Source: Thioglobus_C sp964448305 (GTDB lineage Bacteria; Pseudomonadota; Gammaproteobacteria; PS1; Pseudothioglobaceae). Taken from it: a stretch of 6,189 bases of DNA. The position numbers and the translations under genes were made by a program. The notes beneath the pieces were generated by a model. That model saw nothing but the letters and a program-made list of their open reading frames with translations, was not told the DNA's origin and did no database searches. The first letter of the stretch is position 1. Each line of letters opens with the position of its first letter. The DNA is taken from positions 1 to 6,189 of the forward strand of contig CAYUWB010000043.1 in NCBI GenBank assembly GCA_964448305.1, in the 5' to 3' direction. Shown here piece by piece: positions 1-6,189 of this stretch.

Positions 1-173
1 TATCAACTACTTAACCCAAACACAGGCGAAGTTGTTTCTTAGGAGCTTGTCGAGAAATCTATGCTTCAGAGAAGCATGTTCCTCAGCAGGTTTTCGAAGT
101 GCGACCACCTTTCATCTATCTTTTACTTCTCTGCGTCGTCACACAGTGGGTGTTGCGGTTCAATCTTAAAGTT
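1..173. other. Spacer downstream of cobN
   Basis: Apart from the palindromic repeat at 49-88, nothing coding is supported. No hairpin followed by a T-run was found on the minus strand after the cobN stop (174-176), so the transcript end is not defined by a visible intrinsic terminator. The plus-strand frame beginning at 61 runs out of the repeat into antisense cobN sequence and is taken as spurious. Confidence 0.5.
49..88. repeat. Palindromic repeat, left copy, downstream of cobN
   Basis: A 40-base unit containing the perfect stem ATGCTTC (61-67) / GAAGCAT (71-77) with loop AGA. Its reverse complement recurs at 3921-3960 with 35 of 40 positions identical, and all five differences are transitions. 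It lies beyond the cobN stop codon. It has no T-run on the minus strand, so it is not a standard intrinsic terminator, although it could act as a REP-like mRNA 3' stabiliser. Confidence 0.75.
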
Positions 174-3100
174 TTATAGCTTTTCTTCGATATCGCCTTC
201 GGTAGAGGATACCAGCGATTCAATTTCTATCATCAGTTCGGGGTCGGGATTTTTCCACATCCCGCGATTGGCGGCTTCCATCAAGCGTTCGCCCATCGAT
301 CGGATGGCCCAGGGATTTTTCTCTTTTAAGAATTCCTGCGTTTCTTTGTCCAAAAGATATTTTTCAGAGACATCCTCATACATATAATCGTCGATGACGT
401 CGGTGGTGGCGTCGTAACCGAACATATAATCGACCGTCGCCGCCATTTCTAATCCGCCTTTGTAACCGTGATCTTTCATGGAGTCGATCCATTTGGGATT
501 AACCACTCGCGCTCGAAACACGCGACGCACTTCTTCTTTGAGTGTTTTGATCTTCACCGCCGCTGGATTTGAAGAGTCGCCAAAGTACTCCGTGACCTTG
601 CCTTTGCCTTGCGCGTCTTTGATGGTGTTGATCGCGTTGATCAAGCCGCCGTGGAATTGCAGATAGTCGTCGGAATCAAAAATATCGTGTTCTCGATTAT
701 CTTGGTTTTGCGAAGCCGCGTCGGTTTGCGATAGCTGACGCATGAATTCTTCCTTTTTCGCAGCGCCGTATTCTTTGCGTGTGTAGGCAAACCCGCCCCA
801 GTTCAAAAACACTTCCGCTAAATCTTTTCCAGTTTCCCATTTTTTGGAATGAATGGTTTCAAGTATCCCCGTACCATATCGACCTGGAGCCGATCCGAAA
901 ATTCGGTACAACGGTTTTTTATTCGATTCTAAATAATGCTTGCGTACAAAATTCATTTCTGGAGGTTCGTCCAGCTCCGCCGCCAGGTTGATCGCTTGAT
1001 CCATGAGCGATACCAAGTTGGGGAATGCGTCGCGAAAGAATCCGCTGATGCGCGCGCAAACATCGACACGCGGTCGTCCGAGTTCTTCTAATGGAATCGG
1101 TTCTACGCCAATGACGCGTTTGTTCTCCGGTTTCCAAATAGGGCGCATCCCTAAAAGAAATAGAATTTGCGCCACGTCGTCGCCTTTGGTTCGCATATTG
1201 GATGTTCCCCAAAGCACCAGGGCGATGGTTTCTGGGTATTGCCCGTTTTCTTCGTGGTAACGATCGATTAAGTTTTGTCCGAGCTTTTGTCCCATGATCC
1301 AGGAAATCGTTGTGGGCAACGAATGCATATCGACGGAATAAAAATTCCGACCCGTCGGCAATATGGACGCCATGCCGCGAGTCGGCGCGCCGGAAGGTCC
1401 AGGGTGAACAAACTTACCGCTCAAACCGCGCGTTAAGCTGGTTAACTCCTCGGATATTCTGAGCAGTCGCGGATAGATAACATTAAAGATGTACGATAAC
1501 GTTTCGCCAAGGTCGTCAAACCGACAATTGGAATGCTTAAAAATGGCTTCTTCAATTTCGTTGGGTTTGGTCAATTCTTTTTTGAGGCAGAGGTCGAAGA
1601 AGTCAAAAGAGATCCGGTCAAAACATTCCAACAAGTCGCCGCGACTTTGAATGGGTTTTTTATAGTATTGGATAATCGATTCCGGGATTTTGCAATTCAG
1701 TACCGCGCTTTGATCGTTAAAGTACGAGGACTCTTCTATACCGCATGCGCTCATGAATAAGGTTTGCGTGCCTTTATGCGGTGGATTGTCTATGCGAGCG
1801 AGACTGACAAATAATTCGATCAAGCTGTCGTCTTTAGGAATCTTGCCGAGCACATGCAGTCCTTCGCGAATCTGTGTGTTGCCAATTTCGCATAAGAATC
1901 CGTTGATCGCTTTTCGATATTCTTTAAAGTTCTCCGGAGGTTCATCGAATCCTAAATCGGTATTAACGTTGTTGGTTTCGCAGAGTTCCCAAATCTGGTT
2001 TTGCACGATGGGAACTTTATCGGGATCGACATCCTGCACAAAGGTCCATTCTTCAATTAACTGTTCGATACGCGCTAAGTCGTCGTATAAATCGGCGCGG
2101 GTCATGGGCGGCACCATATGGTCGATCAATACCGAGTGCGTTCTTCGTTTCGCTTGCGAGCCTTCGCCAGGGTTGTTGACGATGAAGTAATAGAAGAAGG
2201 GAATATCGTAAATAGCCAAATCGGGATAACAGTTTTCGGATAACGCCACCGCTTTACCGGGAAGCCATTCCAGGTTGCCGTGCTTGCCCATGTGAATGGC
2301 CGCGTCGGCTTGGAATCCGTACCGTATCCATCGATAAAACGCTAAGTAATGATGTGTGGGAACTACTTCAGGACTGTGATAAATCGCCACCGGATTATCG
2401 CCAAATCCGCGTGGGGGTTGTATGCCCACAAACACGTTACCGAAAAACAATCCTGGGAAAAATAATTTTCCTTCGTGCCAGAAGACTTTACCGGGAGGCT
2501 GTCCCCAGTCGCGTTGCATATCGGTTTGATTCTTTTGCGGGAAGTCTTTGAACCAGGGCTCGTATTCAGACTCGTCAATTTGTGCGGGAGCCAGGCGTAT
2601 TTGTTCTTCGGTTAAAAACTCGGTGTCGTAACTGATTTGTTCGATCAGTGAATGAATCAAATCGTCGCCGGACTCTGGAATGTTTTCCACATGGTAACCG
2701 TCTGCTTTTAATTCGCGCAATGCGATCACTAATGACTCTGGCGTGTCCAATCCAACCGCGTTACCAATGCGTGCGTTCTGTGTGGGGTAGTTGGTTAAGA
2801 TGATCGCGATCTTTTTGTCTTTGTTGGGTTTCAACGCCAGGTTACAAAACTTGTTTGCTAATGCGACAACGCGCTCGATTCTTTCTGGGTCGCCTTTGTA
2901 TTGAACGAGTTTTTTGTTATTGGTAATGGTTTCTTCCGCGAAGCCAATGGGGTGACCGATGATCTTGCCGTCGAATTCAGGCAACACCACTTTCATCGCC
3001 ATATCGTTTGGCGTCATACCCTTTGGGTTCTCGGTCCAGTTTTGTCGCGATTCGGAACTGTAGAGAGTATGGATTACGGGCCGGTCTAAACGGATGAACA

Positions 3101-3875
3101 GGTTGCCGTCGTCGATAGCGGCTTCGGTGACGTTGCCTTCTGTCGATATATCCACCGCCGCGTAAGATAAGCAGTCGACGATAGCGTGTGGCAATAGACC
3201 GCCGTTGTCGTTTTTAAGAAGTAGTTCGACGGGATGAATTTCTTCCTTTGGTTGTTTCATAGAAGCGCAATAGACGGGTAGGGGAATTGCGCCGGATTTT
3301 TCAATTTCCGCAACAACCGCCGAAACGGGTTCATAGTCGTTCGCTAAATAATGGGTCCGGTAAAACAAAACCGCTATAATGGGACTGCCGTTTAGTTCAG
3401 CTGTCGTCTTTTGTCGAATGCCCTCGTAACCGGGCAATATGCCAAACTCAGGAAACGTCTCTGGTTCCTTCCAACCTAAAGCGGTACCGCCGTATAAATC
3501 GCTAAGGTACTTTGCCGATTCCAAAATATTCACCGCGTTGCAAGTTTCGTAAAACTCTAGAACTTGTTTGCACACAGATGAGGGAACGGTTGAAAGCGCG
3601 AGGGCGGATGGGTCATCGTTTTTATAGCCGGGTAAACACAAGAATGGAATTTTTTGGTCGCGGGCCAGTTTACCCATCTTTTCTAATGTAGACTTTTGAA
3701 AGGACATACCCCCCAGGTTACGTGTCGCTAATATATCGGTAGCGCCCAGTTTACTGGCGTGAGTGTCAAAGTTTTCTACAAAGTCGACGTGTGTTTCCAA
3801 ACTGTCGGCGTTTGCCAGCGCTTCGGAAAACACGTGGTAGTCAGATGAAGTTGATATAAAAAAATATATGGCCAT
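174..3875 (-). CDS. cobN: Cobaltochelatase large subunit CobN
   Basis: Predicted large, tetrapyrrole-binding subunit of the cytoplasmic ATP-dependent cobaltochelatase, which inserts Co2+ into hydrogenobyrinic acid a,c-diamide in aerobic-type cobalamin synthesis. The 1233 residues match the usual CobN/ChlH length, and the CobN/Mg-chelatase H fold appears to run end to end. Visible family blocks are PGYKNDDPSALALSTVP near 82-98, RLDRPVIHTLYSSESRQNW at 262-280, GIQPPRGF near 484-491, HHYLAFYRWIRYG at 508-520, HMGKHGNLEWLPGK at 528-541 (His528, His532 and Glu536 are possible metal or substrate ligands by inference), NNPGEGSQAKRR at 567-578, HPGPSGAPTRG at 824-834, ELGRPRVDV at 931-939, QNQDNREHDIFDSDDY at 1056-1071 and RARVVNPKWI at 1121-1130. 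These blocks read as CobN rather than ChlH/BchH. No signal peptide or membrane segment is seen. The ATG gives a normal family N-terminus, but no Shine-Dalgarno sequence precedes it. It lies 313 bases downstream of the chlD-type gene on the same strand. No frameshift or internal stop is present. Confidence 0.96.
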   Translation of the reverse strand: MAIYFFISTSSDYHVFSEALANADSLETHVDFVENFDTHASKLGATDILATRNLGGMSFQKSTLEKMGKLARDQKIPFLCLPGYKNDDPSALALSTVPSSVCKQVLEFYETCNAVNILESAKYLSDLYGGTALGWKEPETFPEFGILPGYEGIRQKTTAELNGSPIIAVLFYRTHYLANDYEPVSAVVAEIEKSGAIPLPVYCASMKQPKEEIHPVELLLKNDNGGLLPHAIVDCLSYAAVDISTEGNVTEAAIDDGNLFIRLDRPVIHTLYSSESRQNWTENPKGMTPNDMAMKVVLPEFDGKIIGHPIGFAEETITNNKKLVQYKGDPERIERVVALANKFCNLALKPNKDKKIAIILTNYPTQNARIGNAVGLDTPESLVIALRELKADGYHVENIPESGDDLIHSLIEQISYDTEFLTEEQIRLAPAQIDESEYEPWFKDFPQKNQTDMQRDWGQPPGKVFWHEGKLFFPGLFFGNVFVGIQPPRGFGDNPVAIYHSPEVVPTHHYLAFYRWIRYGFQADAAIHMGKHGNLEWLPGKAVALSENCYPDLAIYDIPFFYYFIVNNPGEGSQAKRRTHSVLIDHMVPPMTRADLYDDLARIEQLIEEWTFVQDVDPDKVPIVQNQIWELCETNNVNTDLGFDEPPENFKEYRKAINGFLCEIGNTQIREGLHVLGKIPKDDSLIELFVSLARIDNPPHKGTQTLFMSACGIEESSYFNDQSAVLNCKIPESIIQYYKKPIQSRGDLLECFDRISFDFFDLCLKKELTKPNEIEEAIFKHSNCRFDDLGETLSYIFNVIYPRLLRISEELTSLTRGLSGKFVHPGPSGAPTRGMASILPTGRNFYSVDMHSLPTTISWIMGQKLGQNLIDRYHEENGQYPETIALVLWGTSNMRTKGDDVAQILFLLGMRPIWKPENKRVIGVEPIPLEELGRPRVDVCARISGFFRDAFPNLVSLMDQAINLAAELDEPPEMNFVRKHYLESNKKPLYRIFGSAPGRYGTGILETIHSKKWETGKDLAEVFLNWGGFAYTRKEYGAAKKEEFMRQLSQTDAASQNQDNREHDIFDSDDYLQFHGGLINAINTIKDAQGKGKVTEYFGDSSNPAAVKIKTLKEEVRRVFRARVVNPKWIDSMKDHGYKGGLEMAATVDYMFGYDATTDVIDDYMYEDVSEKYLLDKETQEFLKEKNPWAIRSMGERLMEAANRGMWKNPDPELMIEIESLVSSTEGDIEEKL

Positions 3876-3920
3876 GTTTTTACATTTAAGTTAGTGAAAT
3901 GTGATCGTGATTCAAGAGCT

Positions 3921-3960
3921 TGCCGGGGAACATGCTCCTCCGAAGCATAGATTCCTCGAC
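3921..3960. repeat. Palindromic repeat, inverted right copy, upstream of cobN
   Basis: Reverse complement of the 40-base repeat at 49-88 (35 of 40 identical). The inner stem is ATGCTCC (3932-3938) / GAAGCAT (3942-3948). The single change from the left copy becomes a G-U pair in minus-strand RNA, so the hairpin is kept in the cobN transcription direction. It is preceded by GAGCTTG, which also stands before the left copy and at 4109-4115. The two copies bracket cobN in opposite orientation. Confidence 0.75.
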
Positions 3961-4160
3961 CTTGCTCGGAATGACTATTAAGTCGAAGCGAGATTCTTCC
4001 TCCCGTTGGTCGTCAGAATGACACGTGGTGGTATTTGATTTGAGCAAACAGTAACCTTAGTTTTTAGAGATACCACGACTCGTCATCCAGAGGGGATCAA
4101 CTTTGACGAGCTTGTGCTGAGCAACGCCGAAGTAGCGAAGGATCTGGCCTCGATCCAATA
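3961..4160. repeat. Spacer composed of short dispersed-repeat fragments
   Basis: Most of the 313-base spacer between chlD and cobN looks like degenerate pieces of palindromic repeats. TCGGAATGAC at 3966-3975 recurs inverted as GTCATTCCGA at 6041-6050. Related GAATGAC and GTCATCC elements occur at about 4015-4022 and 4082-4088. GTGGTAT (4028-4034) is inverted as ATACCAC (4070-4076). A stretch at about 4081-4150 (GTCATCC ... GAGCTTGTGCTGAGCAACG ... GCGAAGGATCTGG) resembles the small intergenic repeats found in many bacterial genomes. No RNA gene or convincing protein gene is seen. Family membership is judged by eye. Confidence 0.55.
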
Positions 4161-4188
4161 AAATTAACTCCTCGCTCATCATACGATC

Positions 4189-5973
4189 CTAACCTATCGC
4201 CACTCTTTTTTGGTTTTGCGCATCTTCCATAGATAGGTAACGGCCTTCGAATAGTCTGGCCATTTTCTTTAAAAGAAAAGAACTGCTGAACCGACCGTTG
4301 GAATCCACCACCACGCTGTTAATGCCCAGCTTGCAAACCGATTCGCTAAAAAACGAAAGATCTTCGTTGACGGTTCCTTTAAAAGGAACGTTCACTCTGC
4401 CGTCAGATACCACCGCTAATAACTGAGTAGAATCCGTGGCGCTTTTGCGAAACTTTTTCCCTAACTCCAATGCTTTGGCAAGGGCGTGCAGTAAAGGGGT
4501 TTTCCCGCGAGCGGTAACAGCCGTCAAAACTTTTTCTATTTTTAAAAAGTTGCGAGTGGGTTTTAGCAAAACGTTGGCGTTGTTTCCTTGTGCGGTCACT
4601 ACGGCGACATAGTTTTTCTTTTCGTAGTCGCGTTTCAATATTCTTTGAGCCAAGCCTTTGGCATAGGCCAGACGTTTTTGAGTTCCCATGGAAGCGGAAG
4701 CGTCCAATACGAGAAGATGAAGTTCGCGTAATCCGGAAATTTTTCTTTTAAAGCGCAAGTCTCTGGAATCGATTTCGTTCAATCGTCGTTTCCCTTTGCG
4801 GATGCCATTGACGATGGTGTGAAAGAAGGCGACACCGGCATTCGGTCCGGCGGCTTTTTCGTTATCGGCGTAACCGCGGGTTTTGCCAAGAGAGGCGTTT
4901 TCTTTTTTGCGCGACGTTTTGCCTGAGTTGGAAGCGTTCATAGATTCCATGATCAAATCCAACGTTTCAAACTTTTCCGGTTCTGGCAATTGTTCCGCCT
5001 GGAACGAGCTATTAGGATTTGGCTCCAGCGGCGATTCGTCCTGGTTGTCCTCCGGAGCTTCGTTGTCTTCTGGCGATTCCTTTTCGTCGTCGGGAGCTTC
5101 TGGCGGAGGCGTGTAATCGCCGCGATGGTTCAGCGCATATTCCGCGGCGCGGTAAACGTCGGCTTGCGTCACTTCCATTCTGCCGTTATAGGCCGCTAAA
5201 GTCTTGGCAGTTTTAACGATAACCAGGTCGGCGCGGTGACCTTCGGCTCCCGCCTGTATGGCCAGTTGAATTGCCAACTCCAGCATGGGGTCGGACATCT
5301 GCACGAGCGATAAATATTCTTTACCTTTGACGATGGTTTGCCGGAAACTTTCTTCCTCTTCGGTTGCGGATTCGATAAACGATTGCGGATCGGACTCCCA
5401 ACTCAATCGTCGCGTAACGATCATTTTTCTGAGGTAAAGATCGGTCTCGGTTTTGACTTGTACGGATATTCCGAAGCGGTCGAGGAATTGCGGACGCAGT
5501 TCGCCTTCTTCTGGATTCATGGTGCCGATCAATATGAACTTGGCCGGATGCTCGTGGCTGATGCCCTCGCGTTCGATGCGGTTTACGCCCATTGCCGCAG
5601 AGTCCAGAACGGAGTTGACCAAATGATCTTCCAACAAATTCGCTTCGTCAATATAGAGAATTCCGCCGTGCGCTTTGTGCAGCAATCCATATTCGACGTG
5701 AGTTTCTTGCGTTTTTAAGGTCTTTGGAATATCTATAGTGCCGACGACCATTTCTTCGGTGGCCGACAAAGGCATTTCAACAAGGGGAACGGAATTTTCT
5801 CCGCCGCCTTCCAATAGTTTTTTGAGTCCTCGTACGGCGGTCGACTTTGCCGTTCCTTTTTCGCCGAATATCAGAACTCCGCCGATGGCAGGGTTAATAG
5901 CGTTAAGAAGCAGAGCTTCTTTTAAGCGGTCTTGACCGACAATTTTAGAAAATGGAAAGTAGGGAGTTGTCAT
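4189..5973 (-). CDS. chlD: ChlD/BchD-type chelatase subunit: AAA+ ATPase, acidic linker, VWA domain
   Basis: Predicted motor and medium subunit of a metal chelatase. Next to cobN and away from any chlH, it most likely drives ATP-dependent cobalt insertion. The AAA+ domain (about 5-290) starts with the typical FPFSKIVGQDRLKEALLLNA. Walker A is GEKGTAKST (37-45), Walker B is ILYIDEANLL (105-114), sensor 1 is around GTMNPEEG (150-157), and Arg160/Arg166 are arginine-finger candidates. The ATPase therefore looks intact, unlike many proteobacterial BchD proteins, where it is degenerate. A Pro/Glu/Asp-rich linker (about 288-335) and a basic stretch follow. The VWA domain (about 418-590) has the MIDAS motif DASAS (Asp424, Ser426, Ser428), Thr492 and SDGR at 523-526. 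The 594-residue length suits ChlD/BchD, not CobS (about 330) or CobT (about 630, without AAA+). The start is supported by the family N-terminus, although no Shine-Dalgarno is seen. No separate ChlI gene is in the window. The linker contains a candidate frameshift site. Confidence 0.94.
   Translation of the reverse strand: MTTPYFPFSKIVGQDRLKEALLLNAINPAIGGVLIFGEKGTAKSTAVRGLKKLLEGGGENSVPLVEMPLSATEEMVVGTIDIPKTLKTQETHVEYGLLHKAHGGILYIDEANLLEDHLVNSVLDSAAMGVNRIEREGISHEHPAKFILIGTMNPEEGELRPQFLDRFGISVQVKTETDLYLRKMIVTRRLSWESDPQSFIESATEEEESFRQTIVKGKEYLSLVQMSDPMLELAIQLAIQAGAEGHRADLVIVKTAKTLAAYNGRMEVTQADVYRAAEYALNHRGDYTPPPEAPDDEKESPEDNEAPEDNQDESPLEPNPNSSFQAEQLPEPEKFETLDLIMESMNASNSGKTSRKKENASLGKTRGYADNEKAAGPNAGVAFFHTIVNGIRKGKRRLNEIDSRDLRFKRKISGLRELHLLVLDASASMGTQKRLAYAKGLAQRILKRDYEKKNYVAVVTAQGNNANVLLKPTRNFLKIEKVLTAVTARGKTPLLHALAKALELGKKFRKSATDSTQLLAVVSDGRVNVPFKGTVNEDLSFFSESVCKLGINSVVVDSNGRFSSSFLLKKMARLFEGRYLSMEDAQNQKRVAIG
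4862..4908 (-). other. Candidate -1 frameshift site in chlD: A6 tract, hairpin and out-of-frame stop
   Basis: On the coding strand codons 355-358 read CGC AAA AAA GAA, with the A6 tract at 4903-4908. A slip of -1 after codon 357 would add 13 residues (RKRLSWQNPRLRR) and stop at TAA, 4862-4864. The product would be 370 residues: the whole AAA+ domain plus linker without VWA, close to the size of a stand-alone ChlI/BchI. Between tract and stop lies a possible RNA hairpin (4865-4889): outer stem UUGGC/GCCGA (including one G-U pair), a 2x2 internal loop, then AACC/GGUU around a CGC loop. Weak points are that the A run is in AAA AAA phase rather than the canonical A AAA AAG phase, the spacer to the hairpin is 13 nt, and no strong upstream Shine-Dalgarno-like stimulator is seen. 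Frameshifting in chlD is known from other B12 producers; its use here is inference. Confidence 0.35.
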
Positions 5974-5981
5974 AATAAATG

Positions 5982-6002
5982 TTTACTGGCTACACCAGTA
6001 AA
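5982..6002. promoter_or_regulatory. Perfect 8-bp inverted repeat just upstream of the chlD start
   Basis: The arms TTTACTGG (5982-5989) and CCAGTAAA (5995-6002) are perfect reverse complements around the 5-base spacer CTACA. On the coding strand the repeat ends 8 bases before the ATG (5971-5973), where a Shine-Dalgarno sequence would normally lie; none is visible. It could be an operator for a dimeric regulator or a leader hairpin controlling translation. ACTGG also occurs singly at 6014-6018 and 6181-6185. The regulatory role is inference. Confidence 0.5.
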
Positions 6003-6021
6003 TTGAAAAAGGAACTGGAAT

Positions 6022-6045
6022 AACACAGGCCCCTCCACGCGTCAT
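6022..6045. repeat. Direct repeat of the left end of the 6110-6167 element
   Basis: Bases 6022-6045 (AACACAG, nine variable bases, CGCGTCAT) match 6110-6133 at 19 of 24 positions without gaps. AACACAGG also occurs at 19-26 near the left edge. It runs into GTCATTCCGA, the inverted form of the motif at 3966-3975, so the chlD upstream region is built partly from the same repeat vocabulary as the other spacers. Confidence 0.5.
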
Positions 6046-6109
6046 TCCGACCGCAGTGGTTTGAAGGTAATAATCTTAGTTTCGTATTGATAGAAAAAAA
6101 ATCTCTATA

Positions 6110-6167
6110 AACACAGTCCCTATCGCGCGTCATCTCGAGCGCCCGACCCAGACCCTGGGTCTGTGTT
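6110..6167. repeat. 58-bp palindromic element with 11-bp inverted ends
   Basis: The ends AACACAGTCCC (6110-6120) and GGGTCTGTGTT (6157-6167) are reverse complements at 10 of 11 positions. Overlapping the right end is a perfect hairpin, GACCCAG (6145-6151) / CTGGGTC (6155-6161), with loop ACC. The size and structure resemble a REP- or MITE-like element. No transposase is present, and no T-run follows the hairpin on either strand, so an intrinsic terminator is unlikely. Confidence 0.55.
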
Positions 6168-6189
6168 GATTGAATAAGAAACTGGTAAT

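Larger units (their letters stand above)
5974..6189. other. chlD upstream region without a gene
   Basis: These 216 bases hold the operator-like inverted repeat and the two repeat units described separately. No open reading frame with coding character, tRNA or cobalamin-riboswitch signature was recognised on either strand. The chlD promoter presumably lies here or beyond the edge. A TATAGA hexamer on the minus strand with TGACGC 17 bases before it is only a weak sigma-70-like match and is not called. Confidence 0.5.

Noticed and set aside
919..1212. Alternative minus-strand frames inside cobN (also 2363-2578).
   Set aside because: The overlapping cobN frame is continuous and matches its family throughout, so these are out-of-frame shadows and not evidence of a frameshift in cobN.
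1753..2190. A 145-codon plus-strand open frame antisense to cobN, with other long plus-strand frames across both genes (for example 61-387 and 5338-5718).
   Set aside because: All lie opposite strongly conserved coding sequence, have low-complexity or unnatural translations, and show no ribosome binding site or family motif. They are shadows of cobN and chlD.
3881..3915. Possible cobN promoter on the minus strand: TTGAAT (3910-3915) followed 16 bases later by TAACTT.
   Set aside because: The -10 match is poor, and random A/T-rich sequence gives such pairs often. It was not called without transcript data.
4057..4182. A 41-codon minus-strand open frame starting MMSEELILLDRG, with AGGA (inside the chlD stop region) a few bases before its ATG, lying between chlD and cobN.
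   Set aside because: Most of it is read through repeat-like sequence (about 4081-4150), it has no recognisable domain, and a frame of this length is expected by chance. The Shine-Dalgarno-like AGGA keeps it worth a conservation check, but it is not called.
5020..5060. GGAGG on the coding strand within the linker (codons CCG GAG GAC), with -1 frame stops TAA TAG a little downstream, considered as a Shine-Dalgarno-stimulated frameshift site.
   Set aside because: No slippery codon pair lies at a suitable distance after the GGAGG. The A6 tract at 4903-4908 is the better candidate.
6145..6161. GC-rich 7-bp hairpin considered as an intrinsic terminator for an upstream gene.
   Set aside because: No T-run follows on either strand, and the hairpin forms part of a larger palindromic repeat (6110-6167).
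5974..6189. Possible cobalamin riboswitch upstream of chlD, prompted by CCACTGCGG on the minus strand (about 6050-6058).
   Set aside because: The conserved B12-box context and the surrounding multi-stem layout are not seen in the 216 bases available. A riboswitch further upstream, outside the window, cannot be excluded.

Overview
The window carries two genes, both on the minus strand. They appear to encode a complete or nearly complete aerobic-type cobaltochelatase for cobalamin (vitamin B12) synthesis. In transcription order (right to left) they are a 594-residue ChlD/BchD-type protein (4189-5973: AAA+ ATPase, acidic proline-rich linker, VWA domain) and a 1233-residue CobN-type large subunit (174-3875). 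No CobS, CobT or separate ChlI/BchI gene lies in the window. No other chlorophyll gene is present, and the large subunit reads as CobN rather than ChlH/BchH, so cobalt is the likelier metal. Base composition is moderate and there is no diagnostic lineage marker. The sequence fits a bacterium of middling GC content with many small palindromic repeats in its spacers; I cannot name the taxon.

Layout from left to right: 1-173 is the spacer downstream of cobN, with a palindromic repeat at 49-88. 174-3875 is cobN (minus). 3876-4188 is a 313-base spacer filled with repeat-like palindromes, including an inverted copy (3921-3960) of the repeat at 49-88. 4189-5973 is chlD (minus). 5974-6189 is the chlD upstream region, with a perfect 8-bp inverted repeat just before the start codon and two related repeat units further out.

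How the parts work together: CobN should hold the corrin ring and the cobalt ion. The ChlD-type protein would supply the ATPase motor and the VWA/MIDAS docking domain. A classical chelatase also needs a small AAA+ subunit. Here the ATPase motifs of the D protein look intact, and the linker contains an A6 tract (4903-4908) at which a -1 slip would end translation 14 codons later. That would give a 370-residue product of about the size of a stand-alone ChlI. Programmed frameshifting of chlD to make both small and medium subunits has been reported in other B12 producers that have cobN and chlD only. This gene is therefore a candidate for the same arrangement, although the slippery site is not in canonical phase. 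Neither gene has a clear Shine-Dalgarno sequence, and no cobalamin riboswitch was recognised upstream.
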